Shown one piece after another: positions 18,302-26,804 of a DNA stretch of 64,000 nt; the first letter of the stretch is position 1, and every line of letters begins with the position of its first letter. The stretch spans positions 186,001-250,000 of the forward strand of contig JAIEMN010000019.1 of the NCBI GenBank assembly GCA_019752115.1, read 5' to 3'. Source of the DNA: Gemmatimonadaceae bacterium (GTDB lineage Bacteria > Gemmatimonadota > Gemmatimonadetes > Gemmatimonadales > Gemmatimonadaceae). Position numbers and translations under genes: made by a program. The notes under the pieces were generated by a model. That model was not told the DNA's origin and made no database searches. It saw only the letters and a program-made list of their open reading frames with translations.

Positions 18302-20212
18302 CTACGCGCCGAGCGCCGAGGTCGAGAGCGCCGTCTCCGCGTCACCAGCGGCAGCCTCGTCGCGCCGATCGAACTGCAGCGCATGCAGTCGGGCGTACGC
18401 CCCCCCCTTCGCCAGCAGCGCGACGTGCGTGCCTTCCTCCACGAGCTGGCCGCGATCGAGCACCAGAATGCGATCGGCATGCTGAATGGTGGCCAGCCGG
18501 TGCGCAATCACGAAGACGGTGCGCCCGGCGAGCAGGCGATCGATCGCCTCCTGCACCAGCCGTTCGCTCTCCACGTCGAGCGCACTCGTCGCTTCGTCGA
18601 GAATGAGAATGGGCGGATCGGAGAGCAGCGCCCGGGCAATCGCAAGGCGTTGCCGCTGGCCACCCGACAGGCGCGTGCCGCGCTCGCCGAGGTTGGTGTC
18701 CCACCCTTCGGGCAGCGCTTCGATGAAGGCCAGCGCATTGGCCGCCCGCGCCGCCGCGTCGAGCTGCGCCTGTGTCACATCGGGGCGCCCGAAGGCCACG
18801 TTGGCGCGCACCGTGTCGTTGAAGAGCACCGTATCCTGGCTCACGATGCCGGTCAGTGCGCGCAACGCGTCCAGTTTGATTTCGCGCAGGTCCACGCCGT
18901 CGAGCAGGATGCGCCCCGCCGTGGGATCGATGAAGCGCGGCAGCAGGTCCACGAGCGTGCTCTTCCCCGCGCCGCTCGCTCCCACCAGGGCGATCACCTC
19001 ACCCTTGCGCGCCGTGAACGACACGTCGCTGAGCGCCGGCGGGCGATCGGCCTCGACCCCCTCGTGGCGGAAGGTGACGTGCTCGAACACCACCGAGTCC
19101 CCAAAGGTGGCCTGCGTGCGCGTCCCACGGTCGATCGCCACCTCGGTGGGCTCGTCCAGGATCTCGAAAATGCGCTCGGCACTCGCGAGCGACTGCTGGG
19201 CCGCCGCCGGCGCCTGCGACAGCTGCTTGAGCGGCTGCAGGATGCGCATGACCTGAATGAGGAACACCATCAGCTCGGCGGGCGCCATCGACTTCTCGCT
19301 GATCACGAGCGTCGCGCCGTACCAGAGAATGGCCACCGCGGTGATGGTGCCCAGCGTTTCGATGGCCGGGCCCGAGAGGAGCGCGAGGCGTCCCACGCGG
19401 ATGTAGCCCCTGGCGAACGCCGCGTTGCGCGTCGTGAACTTTGCCTCTTCGCGCGGCTCGGCGCGATACGACTTCACCAGCCGCACGCCACTCACGACTT
19501 CCTGCACGAGGCTCGTGATTTCGCCCTGATCGTTCCCCAGGCGACCGTAGCCCTTGCGCAGCTTGCGGAGCACAGGCTGCACCGCCCCAATCGTGATGGG
19601 GGCAATGAACAGGGCCGCGATCGACAGCCGCCACGACGTCACGAACATCGCCACGATCGTCGCCACGATCTGCGCGGTGCTCCACATCGACCGCGTCACC
19701 AGTTCGGTCACGACCGTCTTGGCGGTGGTCGTGTCGTTCAGCACCCGGCTGATGACCTGTCCGACCTTGTTGCGCGTGAACCAGGGGAGGGGCAGCCGGA
19801 GGAGATGCCCATAGAGTGCGTCGCGCAGGTCGCGCACGACGAACTCCTGCAGCTTGACACCGACCTGCCCACTGAGCCACACGAGCACGTTCTTGAGCGT
19901 GACCGCCGCGATCACGATCAGCATCACGTTCTGCAGCGAGCGCTGGGGATTCCGCTGGTCGAGCAGGAAGCCGATCGTGGACTCGAGCAGCCGCCCGATC
20001 GTGCCATTCGACGGCAACAGCTGCTCCAACCCGAAGAGCGCGTTGAAGAACGGCACCAGCAGCGTGAACGAGAAGACGTCCGCCACCGCGGCGGTGGCGT
20101 TCAGCACGATGACCGTAAACAGCTTGAGCTTGTGCGGCGCCACGAACCGCCAGAGCCGCCGCCACAGCTGCATCGACGGCGTGCGCCGCCCCTCTTTCAA
20201 CGCCGAGGCCAT
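18302..20212 (-). CDS. MsbA-like ABC transporter (fused membrane and ATPase domains)
   Basis: A 636-residue half-transporter that would act as a homodimer exporting lipid A core or another lipid/drug. Residues 1-330 hold six membrane helices. The ATPase has Walker A 'GASGAGKSTL', signature 'LSGGQRQRLAIARALL', Walker B 'ILILDEATSALD' and the H-loop 'VFVIAHRLATIQ'. The start ATG at 20212 lies just after the stop of the PorX-like gene; a longer frame would overlap it. The substrate is not readable, but the glycosyltransferase-like neighbour fits an envelope role. Confidence 0.9.
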   Translation of the reverse strand: MASALKEGRRTPSMQLWRRLWRFVAPHKLKLFTVIVLNATAAVADVFSFTLLVPFFNALFGLEQLLPSNGTIGRLLESTIGFLLDQRNPQRSLQNVMLIVIAAVTLKNVLVWLSGQVGVKLQEFVVRDLRDALYGHLLRLPLPWFTRNKVGQVISRVLNDTTTAKTVVTELVTRSMWSTAQIVATIVAMFVTSWRLSIAALFIAPITIGAVQPVLRKLRKGYGRLGNDQGEITSLVQEVVSGVRLVKSYRAEPREEAKFTTRNAAFARGYIRVGRLALLSGPAIETLGTITAVAILWYGATLVISEKSMAPAELMVFLIQVMRILQPLKQLSQAPAAAQQSLASAERIFEILDEPTEVAIDRGTRTQATFGDSVVFEHVTFRHEGVEADRPPALSDVSFTARKGEVIALVGASGAGKSTLVDLLPRFIDPTAGRILLDGVDLREIKLDALRALTGIVSQDTVLFNDTVRANVAFGRPDVTQAQLDAAARAANALAFIEALPEGWDTNLGERGTRLSGGQRQRLAIARALLSDPPILILDEATSALDVESERLVQEAIDRLLAGRTVFVIAHRLATIQHADRILVLDRGQLVEEGTHVALLAKGGAYARLHALQFDRRDEAAAGDAETALSTSALGA

Positions 20213-20214
20213 CG

Positions 20215-21777
20215 TCAGCGCTTGGGGGTCAGGAGCGACACCGGCAGGATGCACTCCTCCGGCGACACGCCCCCGTGCAGGAACGAGCCGCGATAGCGCC
20301 CCTGATACTCCCGCAGCTTCGTGGGATAGACAAAGAAGCCGTCGCCCGTGGCGATGAGGGTGTTCGTGCCCGCGCCACGCTCGGGGAGCCGCAGGTCGCG
20401 GGCATCGGCAAAGAGCAGCGCCTGCTCCGGACGTTCGGCGCGGATATCCTCACCAAACTTGTAGCGCAGGTTGGCCGTGGCATCCCGCTTGGCGAACACC
20501 GTCGCCGGCGTATTGCAGTGGAGCGCCCCATGGTCGGTGGTAACCACGACCGAAATGTTCCGGCGCGACGCCTCGCGCAGCAGCGAGAGCAACGCCGACC
20601 GCTCGAACCACTGCTTGGTGAGGGCGCGCAGGGCGATCTCGTCCTTCGCCACCTCGTACAGGATCATCGACTCCGAGCGACCATGCGTGAGCATGTCCAC
20701 GAAGTTGAAGACGAACGCATGCACGCCATCGCCGGCAATCGCCGCCGGGAGATGCCGCTCGAGATCGGCGGCGTCGAGTGCGGTCGTGATCTTCTGGTAC
20801 CGCACCGGCACCTTGACCTGCAACTCCTCCAGGTGCGCCGTCAGCAGCTCCCGCTCGTAGGCATTGAGCGTCTCATCATCACGATCGCCCCACCACTGCG
20901 GATACTTCTCGGCGATCTCTCCCGGAAAGAGCCCGCTGAAGAGCGCATTGCGGGCATACGGAGTGGCCGTGGGAAGAATGCCGTAGTAGTGCGTCGTCTC
21001 GACTTCGAAGAACGGCGTGAGCAACGGTTGCAACGCCCGCCATTGGTCGAGCCGCAGGCAATCGATCACCACGAACAGCGCCTTGCGGTCGCGTGACAGC
21101 ACCGGGAGCAGGAACTCGGTCACCACGTCCACCGAGAGCGGCGGCCGGTCGCCATCGAGCTCCCGCAGCCAGCGCGGATACTCGGTACGCATGAAGGCGG
21201 CGAACTCGCGCTGCATATCGGGATAGAGCCCCCGCAGCGATTCGTGCAGCCCCATTTCGCCCGCTTCGGCCAGATCCACGTCCCACTGCGTCAGCTCGGC
21301 GAAGCGCTCGATCCAGCCCCGCCAGTCGAGGCCGGCGTAGCGCTCCTGCTCGATGGCGCGGAACCGCTCCACGAAGGCGCGCGCCATGGCCTGCGACCGG
21401 ATGAGCGGGCCATCGAGAATGCGCGTCACCACCGTCAGCACCTGCCGCGGGGTGACCGGCTTCACGAGGTAGTCGCGGATGTTCGCGCCGATGGCCTCCT
21501 TGAGCGTGGCGTCTTCCTCGCTCTTGGTGACCATCACCACCGGCAGCGACGGGGCCATCTCGCGGATGTCGCGGTAGGCGTCGAGCCCGCGGGTGCCGGG
21601 CATCTGCTCGTCGAGCAGGACCAGATCGTACGGCGCGCGGCGCAGCAGCTCGAGGGCGTCATCGGCATTGGTTGCCGTCTGGACCTGGTACCCCCGGTCG
21701 GACAGCAGCAGCCGATGCGGCTCGAGCAGCTCCGCTTCGTCGTCCACCCACAGAATCGCTTTCGCCGGCTGCGCCAT
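20215..21777 (-). CDS. PorX-like response regulator with PglZ (alkaline-phosphatase fold) effector
   Basis: A 520-residue protein. A receiver domain (1-120) has 'LWVDDEAE' and the phosphorylation site Asp56 in 'LVLLDEQMPG'. A helical linker follows, then a PglZ-type alkaline-phosphatase superfamily domain with the metal aspartates in 'FVVIDCLRLDQW' (about 239-243), the nucleophile threonine in 'PTATPYARNALFSG' (Thr272), and a metal His/Asp set in 'VVTTDHGALHC'. This is the architecture of PorX, which controls type IX secretion genes in Bacteroidota and hydrolyses cyclic/linear oligonucleotides. The longer open frame upstream is rejected because it overlaps the divergent gene at 21815. It heads the minus-strand operon into msbA. 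Confidence 0.88.
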   Translation of the reverse strand: MAQPAKAILWVDDEAELLEPHRLLLSDRGYQVQTATNADDALELLRRAPYDLVLLDEQMPGTRGLDAYRDIREMAPSLPVVMVTKSEEDATLKEAIGANIRDYLVKPVTPRQVLTVVTRILDGPLIRSQAMARAFVERFRAIEQERYAGLDWRGWIERFAELTQWDVDLAEAGEMGLHESLRGLYPDMQREFAAFMRTEYPRWLRELDGDRPPLSVDVVTEFLLPVLSRDRKALFVVIDCLRLDQWRALQPLLTPFFEVETTHYYGILPTATPYARNALFSGLFPGEIAEKYPQWWGDRDDETLNAYERELLTAHLEELQVKVPVRYQKITTALDAADLERHLPAAIAGDGVHAFVFNFVDMLTHGRSESMILYEVAKDEIALRALTKQWFERSALLSLLREASRRNISVVVTTDHGALHCNTPATVFAKRDATANLRYKFGEDIRAERPEQALLFADARDLRLPERGAGTNTLIATGDGFFVYPTKLREYQGRYRGSFLHGGVSPEECILPVSLLTPKR

Positions 21778-21814
21778 ACCCTGCAAGTTAGCAGGGGGGG
21801 TGTAGATTTGGCCC

Positions 21815-22207
21815 GTGCACACCGAGCCCCTTCCGTACGCCCTCGAGCCGCTGCGCTTCCCCTTTCCGGCCCTGGCCGCCCTGGCGGGACGTCTGCCGCT
21901 GGGCGGTGGTCGCGAAGTCGCGCTGGCGGCGCTCATGACCGCCCGCCTCGCGCAGGGGGTCTCCAGCGCTGACGCCCTGCACCCGGCCGATCGCGTCTCC
22001 CGCGCGGCCGCGGCCAAGGTCTGGCTGGCCTCGCTCGCCCTCCCCTCCACCACGCGCGCGCCCTTTACCCGGGCCGTAGACGCCACGACCGGTACGGCGC
22101 TGCAGGTGGCCGGCGCGCTCCGCTCGCTCGTGGCCGCCGCCGGCGCCCATCTCGACGGCCCGAGCGTGCAGGAGTTGGAGCGCCTCGCGCGCACGCTCGC
22201 CGGGTAA
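21815..22207 (+). CDS. Hypothetical protein, Ala/Leu-rich, helical
   Basis: A 130-residue cytoplasmic protein of no family I recognise. It is almost entirely predicted helix, rich in alanine and leucine, with no cysteine pair, membrane segment or signal. It starts at 21815, divergent from the PorX-like gene, and ends 7 bp before the ATPase gene at 22215, so it is probably co-transcribed with it. Its reality rests on tight spacing and on the antisense frame being a rejected extension. Confidence 0.6.
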   Translation: MHTEPLPYALEPLRFPFPALAALAGRLPLGGGREVALAALMTARLAQGVSSADALHPADRVSRAAAAKVWLASLALPSTTRAPFTRAVDATTGTALQVAGALRSLVAAAGAHLDGPSVQELERLARTLAG

Positions 22208-22214
22208 GCGCCGC

Positions 22215-23054
22215 GTGACGCACCATTCCGACATCTCTCCGCTGACGCGCGTCGTCGCCCGCCTGGACCGCGCGGCCGCTGGCGATGTGGACGCCGGGAT
22301 CATCCCGACCTACTTCCCGTCGATCGACCGCGCCGTCGGCGGCGGCTTTCGGCGTGGAGATCTCATCGTCATCGGTGGCGACGACAGCAGCGGCGCCTCA
22401 TCGCTCGTGCTGGCCATCGCCCTGCGCTGCCGCGAGCGAGCGCTCGTCCTCACCACCGAGATGCACGCCGAACGCGTCTACGAGCGCGCACTGGCCATGT
22501 CGGCCAAGGTGCCCCTCGAGTCGCTGCGCCTGGGCGTGGTCCAGGACGGGGAACGCACCCGGCTCGCCGCCGCCGCCACCATGCTGCGCGACGCCGCCCC
22601 CGTCGTGGACACGCTGTCCCAGGGCGGCCTCGCCGCCGTGGAACGGGCCGTCGAGGCGTCGCCGGAGCTGCCGCTGGTCGTCGTCGACGCGCTCGAAGGG
22701 CTGCTCGACGTCCCCACCGGGCAGGAGGAGGCGCTCGGCTACATCCTCCTCGGCCTCAAGCGGCTCGCCCTGCGCCGGAACGTGGTAGTGCTGGTCACCG
22801 TGCACCTCCCGGTCCTCGACCGTCAGCGTGCCGACCGCCGCCCCCGCCTCAGCGACTTCGGACTCGCCGGCGCCGCCGGCACCCACGCCGACATCGTGGC
22901 CGGGCTCTACCGCGAAGAGCTCTACGAAGCCGACCTCGGCGTCTCCGGCGCCGCCGAACTCCTCCTCCTCAAGCACCGCGACGGGCCACGGAGCTACGTG
23001 GACCTGTACTTCGATGCGCGGTTTGGGCGGTTTGAGGACGTACTGGAGGAGTAG
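22215..23054 (+). CDS. DnaB/RecA-fold ATPase-like protein with degenerate Walker A
   Basis: A 279-residue protein with a GTG start. It aligns by pattern with the C-terminal helicase domain of DnaB: 'TYFPSIDRAVGGGFRRGDLIVIGG' before the P-loop, 'VLTTEMHAERVYERALA' after it, a Walker B-like 'LPLVVVDALEGLLD', and the late 'HADIVAGLYREELY' and 'LLLLKHRDGP' motifs. The P-loop reads 'GGDDSSGASSL', so the invariant lysine is alanine and ATP hydrolysis is doubtful. No N-terminal DnaB domain is present. It may be a regulator or loader derived from DnaB; this is inference. Confidence 0.7.
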   Translation: MTHHSDISPLTRVVARLDRAAAGDVDAGIIPTYFPSIDRAVGGGFRRGDLIVIGGDDSSGASSLVLAIALRCRERALVLTTEMHAERVYERALAMSAKVPLESLRLGVVQDGERTRLAAAATMLRDAAPVVDTLSQGGLAAVERAVEASPELPLVVVDALEGLLDVPTGQEEALGYILLGLKRLALRRNVVVLVTVHLPVLDRQRADRRPRLSDFGLAGAAGTHADIVAGLYREELYEADLGVSGAAELLLLKHRDGPRSYVDLYFDARFGRFEDVLEE

Positions 23055-23112
23055 GCTGGCGGTTGGCTAACTTTGGGTGTTCCAACTGATCAGTGATGGG
23101 TTTCGGGCGAGA

Positions 23113-23147
23113 GGTCATGGGTGCTGGGTAACCCACAACCCACGACC
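23113..23147. repeat. Imperfect palindrome upstream of yebC
   Basis: GGTCATGGGTGCTGGGT (23113-23129) and ACCCACAACCCACGACC (23131-23147) form a 17-bp stem with three mismatches around a single base. Further CCCACGAC-type direct repeats follow to 23168. It lies in the 155-bp gap between the DnaB-like gene and yebC and could end transcription of the former. Confidence 0.5.
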
Positions 23148-23209
23148 AAGAACCCGCGACCCACGACTGATCCGTTCCACCCCACCGCACCGCCCGACCC
23201 GGAATACCC

Positions 23210-23953
23210 ATGGCTGGCCACAGCAAATGGAAGCAAATCAAGCACTACAAGGCCGCCACGGATAAAAAGCGCGGCGCGCTCTTCACGCGCCTGATTCGTG
23301 AAATCACGATGGCCGCCAAGCTGGGCGGCGGCGATCCGGCGGGGAATCCGCGGTTGCGTACGGCGATCGACAACGCCAAGGCGAGCTCGATGCCCAAGGA
23401 CAACATCGAGCGCGCCATCAAGAAGGGCACCGGCGAACTCGAGGGCGTGGACTACACCGAAGTGCTCTACGAGGCGTACGGGCCGGGCGGTGTGGCGATC
23501 ATGATCGCCGCGGTCACCGACAACCCCACCCGCACGGTGGCCGACGTGCGCCACAAGCTCTCGCGCAACGGCGGCAACATGGGCACGAGCAACTCCGTCG
23601 CCTTCATGTTCGACCGGAAGGGGCAGATGACCGTCCCCGCCGAGGGCGTGAGCGAGGACGCGATCATCGAGGCGGCGCTCGAAGCCGGCGCCGATGATGT
23701 GTCGAACGAGGGCGAGGTGTTCGTGATCACCACCGAGCCGGCGGCGCTGCACGCCGTGAAGGAAGGGCTCGAGGCCAAGAAGTACAAGGTCGAAGACGCC
23801 GAACTCGCCTGGGTGCCCAAGAACACCGTGAAGGTCGAAGGCGAGAACGCGGCCGCGCTCCTCAAGCTGCTCGAAGCCCTCGAAGAGCTCGACGATGTGC
23901 AGAAGGTCGACGCGAACTTCGAGATGGACGAAAGCGCGATGGCCGACGCGTGA
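23210..23953 (+). CDS. yebC: YebC/PmpR family DNA-binding/translation regulator
   Basis: A 247-residue member of the YebC/TACO1 family. The N-terminus 'MAGHSKWKQIKHYK' and the conserved 'DKKRGALFTRLIREI' segment are diagnostic, followed by 'KDNIERAIKKGTGE' and the acidic central domain 'YGPGGVAIMIAAVTDNPTRT'. Members have been described as transcription regulators and as factors helping ribosomes through proline stretches. It overlaps ruvC by one base at its stop, the common yebC-ruvC-ruvA arrangement. Confidence 0.95.
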   Translation: MAGHSKWKQIKHYKAATDKKRGALFTRLIREITMAAKLGGGDPAGNPRLRTAIDNAKASSMPKDNIERAIKKGTGELEGVDYTEVLYEAYGPGGVAIMIAAVTDNPTRTVADVRHKLSRNGGNMGTSNSVAFMFDRKGQMTVPAEGVSEDAIIEAALEAGADDVSNEGEVFVITTEPAALHAVKEGLEAKKYKVEDAELAWVPKNTVKVEGENAAALLKLLEALEELDDVQKVDANFEMDESAMADA

Positions 23954-24456
23954 TGAAACACCCGTCGCTGGTGCTCGGGATCGACCCGGGCACCGCAGTG
24001 ACGGGGTATGGCGTCGTCCGCTTCGACGGACGCGTCGCCACGCTGGTCGAGTGCGGGGTCATTCGCACCGCCGCCAGCGAACCGCTCCCCAAGCGGCTGC
24101 ATGACATCCACACCGGCGTCGTCGAACTGCTGGAGCGCCACCAGCCCGACACCCTCGCCATCGAGGATGTCTTCTACGCCAAGAACGTGCGGACCACGGT
24201 GGTACTCGGGCACGCCCGCGGCGTCGTGCTCCTCGCCGCGCAGGAGCGCGGACTCGTGATCCACGAGTCCGCGCCCACGGAGATCAAGAAAGCGATCACC
24301 GGCACCGGCGCGGCCACGAAAGAACAGGTGCAGTTCATGGTCACCCGGCTGCTGCGCCTCAAGAGCGCCCCGCAGCCGGCCGACGCCGCCGACGGAGTCG
24401 CCGCCGCGCTGAGCGTCTGTATGTCTCCCGTCCTCCGCCTCACCCTGCCGAAATGA
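23953..24456 (+). CDS. ruvC: Holliday junction endodeoxyribonuclease RuvC
   Basis: A 167-residue resolvase that cuts four-way junctions with RuvAB. Catalytic acidic residues appear in 'VLGIDPGTAVTGYG', 'DTLAIEDVFYAKN' and the C-terminal 'PADAADGVAAAL'. A GTG one codon earlier (23950) is possible; the ATG overlapping the yebC stop is chosen. It overlaps ruvA by ATGA at 24453-24456. Confidence 0.95.
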   Translation: MKHPSLVLGIDPGTAVTGYGVVRFDGRVATLVECGVIRTAASEPLPKRLHDIHTGVVELLERHQPDTLAIEDVFYAKNVRTTVVLGHARGVVLLAAQERGLVIHESAPTEIKKAITGTGAATKEQVQFMVTRLLRLKSAPQPADAADGVAAALSVCMSPVLRLTLPK

Positions 24457-25046
24457 TCGCCCAGATTCGCGGTGCCCTCGTCTCCAAGGATCTCGATCGT
24501 GTGGAGCTCATGACCGCCGGCGGCGTGGCGTACGAATGCCTCATCCCGCTCTCGGTCTTCGAGACGCTCCCCAACGTGGGCGGTGAGGCGACGCTCTTCA
24601 CGCATCTCTCCGTGCGTGAAGACGGTTGGCATCTCTACGGCTTCAAGCACGCCTACGAGCGGGCCGTCTTTCAGCGCCTGCTCACCGCCAAGGGCGTCGG
24701 ACCTGCGCTGGCGCTGGGCATTCTCTCAGCACTCACCCCCGACCGCGTGGTGAAGGCGCTCCGCGAGAAGGACATCACCACCCTCATGCGCGTCCCGCGC
24801 GTGGGGCGGAAGAAGGCCGAGCAGATCATTCTCGACCTGTCGGACAAGATCGACCAGGTGGGCGCTGCCCCTACGGGTGCCGGACCGAGCACCCCCATCG
24901 CCGACGACGCCACGCGGGCCCTCCTCGCCCTCGGCTACAATCAGACCGAAGCCGATCGCGCGATCCGCGCCGTGATGGAAGCCGGCGGCGGCGCGGATGT
25001 GAGTGTGGTCGTGCGAAAAGCCTTGGCGCGGTTGACGACGAAGTAA
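24453..25046 (+). CDS. ruvA: Holliday junction branch migration protein RuvA
   Basis: A 197-residue junction-binding subunit that positions the RuvB motor. The N-terminal OB fold starts 'MIAQIRGALVSKDLDRVEL', the helix-hairpin-helix region includes 'LLTAKGVGPALALGILSAL' and 'VPRVGRKKAEQIILDL', and the C-terminal RuvB-binding domain is 'ALLALGYNQTEADRAI'. The partner ruvB lies 5.2 kb downstream at 30212. A CGTATACG array starts 18 bp after the stop. Confidence 0.95.
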   Translation: MIAQIRGALVSKDLDRVELMTAGGVAYECLIPLSVFETLPNVGGEATLFTHLSVREDGWHLYGFKHAYERAVFQRLLTAKGVGPALALGILSALTPDRVVKALREKDITTLMRVPRVGRKKAEQIILDLSDKIDQVGAAPTGAGPSTPIADDATRALLALGYNQTEADRAIRAVMEAGGGADVSVVVRKALARLTTK

Positions 25047-25064
25047 CCGCAGTTCCCGCACCAC

Positions 25065-25108
25065 GTATACGTGTACGTATACGAACTACGTATACGTGGT
25101 ACGTATAC
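25065..25108. repeat. CGTATACG array, four palindromic units (half-element)
   Basis: GTATAC hexamers, each inside a CGTATACG octamer, start at 25065, 25077, 25090 and 25103 (spacing 12, 13, 13). The array lies in the 80-bp gap between the convergent ruvA and M28 peptidase genes. It is followed by GCGCGAAAGCGGTTTACCG, which resembles the spacer of the double array at 46636-46755, so this looks like half of that element. Confidence 0.75.
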
Positions 25109-25126
25109 GAGGTGCGCGAAAGCGGT

Positions 25127-26764
25127 TTACCGGCGACTCCCGGTCGAGTTGCGCATTACAGGCCCACAGGCCGGCAAAGTGATGGGCTGCCCATTCTGCC
25201 CCTTCGGCAGCGGATCCACGAGCACCTTCGACGAGGGCTGCGCGTCCTCGCTCGCCAGATACGCGAACATCGCGACCAGCGTCGCGTTCTGCTTCAGGTC
25301 ATCCACCATGACCTTGTCGAACGAATCGCGGTTAGTGTGCCACGTGGTGTAGCTGTAGTCCCAGGAAAGCGCATTGAGCCCGATCGAGGGCGCGCCCCAG
25401 CAGCGGAAGCTCGCGTCGTCGGAACCGCCGCCGATGCCGCTCGTGCCGGCCAGCCGAATAGTCTTGGTCAGCTCGGCCGGCATCTCGCTCATGTACTTCG
25501 CGAGCCGGGGGCCGTTCTCCGGGTGGAGTCCCGGCCCGGTGCCCACGATGCGACCGGTGCCGTTGTCCTGATTGAACGAGAACTGCAGCCCCTTCACCAC
25601 CTCGGGGTGATCGGCCGTGAACGCGCCGGAGCCAAAGAGCCCCTGCTCTTCGCCGCTCCAGTGTCCCACGAGAATGGTGCGGCTCGGCTTGGGGAGCACC
25701 GTCTTCAGAATGCGCAGCGCCTCGAGCATGGTGATGCTGCCGGTGCCATTGTCGGTGGCGCCGGAGTGCCCTTCCCAGCTGTCGAAGTGCGCCGAGAGCA
25801 CCACGTACTCGTTCGGCTTCGTGGCGCCCTTGATCTCGGCGATGACGTTGAACACCGGCTGCTCACCCTGCGCCTCCGATTCGGCCATCAGCGTGACCTT
25901 GGGGCCCTGCCGCTTCTGCGCGAGACGGAACAGCAGCCCATAGTCTTCGCAGCCGACATCGAGCGTGGGCAGCGCACTGTTGCGCGGCGAGCCGAAGATG
26001 CGATCGATCCCCGGATAGTTGGACCAGTTGTGCTCGAACACCGCCACGGCGCCGGCCGCCTTGAGATCGGCGTAGAACGAGGGGACGCGCTGCGTGATGC
26101 CGGCATACGTGGCACTCAGCTCGCGCTGCGCCGAGTCGAGCGCGGCACGGCTCTCGTCCGTGGCGAACTCCATCACCTGCTGCGGGCTCCGGCAGGTCAG
26201 GCGCGGCGCACTCGCCAGCACGATCTTCCCCTTCACCGAGGGGAGCCACGCGCGGTAGTCGTCCACCGAGAGATAGGGCTTCGCGATGACAACATCGCCA
26301 TCCACCCACTCCCCATTCGTGCTGCCACTCCACGAAAGCATCATCGCTTCGATGGGCTTCACGCGCGGCGCGGTGAGCTGCACGAACGCCGCGCCGCGCT
26401 TCCACGAGTTCCACGTGCCGTACGCTTCCTTCCGCGCTGGTACGCCCCACGACTGGTACGTGGCCAGCAGCCAATCCTGGCCGCGCTGCATGCCGGGCGA
26501 GCCGGTGAGCCGCGGGCCGATCGAGTCCATCAGCACCTGCGCGAGCGCGCCCGCCTGACTGCGGGTCATGCCCTCGTCCCACAGCTTCTGGATGACCGGA
26601 TCACTCGGCGGCGCGGTGCGCACGTACGCCGGCGCCGGCGTAATGGGCAGCCCGAGTGGATTCTTGGTGGTTTGCGCGAGAGCCGGCACGGCGGCGGCCC
26701 ACGTGGCTAACGCACAGATCAGGGCGCAGCGTGGAGTCATGGGATGAACAGCAAAACGTGACAT
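25127..26764 (-). CDS. M28 family metallopeptidase with PA-like domain
   Basis: A 545-residue exported zinc aminopeptidase-like protein. A signal peptide ends near 'AAAVPALAQ'; an alternative ATG at 26740 ('MTPRCALICAL') would give a shorter leader. The middle holds a PA-type insert. Zinc-binding and catalytic motifs are 'VVLSAHFDSWEGHSGATDNGTG', split as His-x-Asp and the bridging Asp, then 'GHWSGEEQGLFGS' with the catalytic Glu pair, and a late His in 'YTTWHTNRDSFD'. It probably degrades peptides in the periplasm. It is the last gene on the minus strand behind the PepSY gene. Confidence 0.9.
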   Translation of the reverse strand: MSRFAVHPMTPRCALICALATWAAAVPALAQTTKNPLGLPITPAPAYVRTAPPSDPVIQKLWDEGMTRSQAGALAQVLMDSIGPRLTGSPGMQRGQDWLLATYQSWGVPARKEAYGTWNSWKRGAAFVQLTAPRVKPIEAMMLSWSGSTNGEWVDGDVVIAKPYLSVDDYRAWLPSVKGKIVLASAPRLTCRSPQQVMEFATDESRAALDSAQRELSATYAGITQRVPSFYADLKAAGAVAVFEHNWSNYPGIDRIFGSPRNSALPTLDVGCEDYGLLFRLAQKRQGPKVTLMAESEAQGEQPVFNVIAEIKGATKPNEYVVLSAHFDSWEGHSGATDNGTGSITMLEALRILKTVLPKPSRTILVGHWSGEEQGLFGSGAFTADHPEVVKGLQFSFNQDNGTGRIVGTGPGLHPENGPRLAKYMSEMPAELTKTIRLAGTSGIGGGSDDASFRCWGAPSIGLNALSWDYSYTTWHTNRDSFDKVMVDDLKQNATLVAMFAYLASEDAQPSSKVLVDPLPKGQNGQPITLPACGPVMRNSTGSRR

Positions 26765-26804
26765 GGAGACGGTGGAGCGGGAACAGCGTTATGGAACCGC
26801 CAGC

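Noticed and set aside
18383-20296. 637-residue plus-strand frame opposite the MsbA-like gene
   Set aside because: Antisense shadow without motifs.
21778-22194. Upstream extension of the PorX-like gene by 139 codons
   Set aside because: It would be antisense to the gene at 21815, and the receiver domain begins right at the ATG at 21777.
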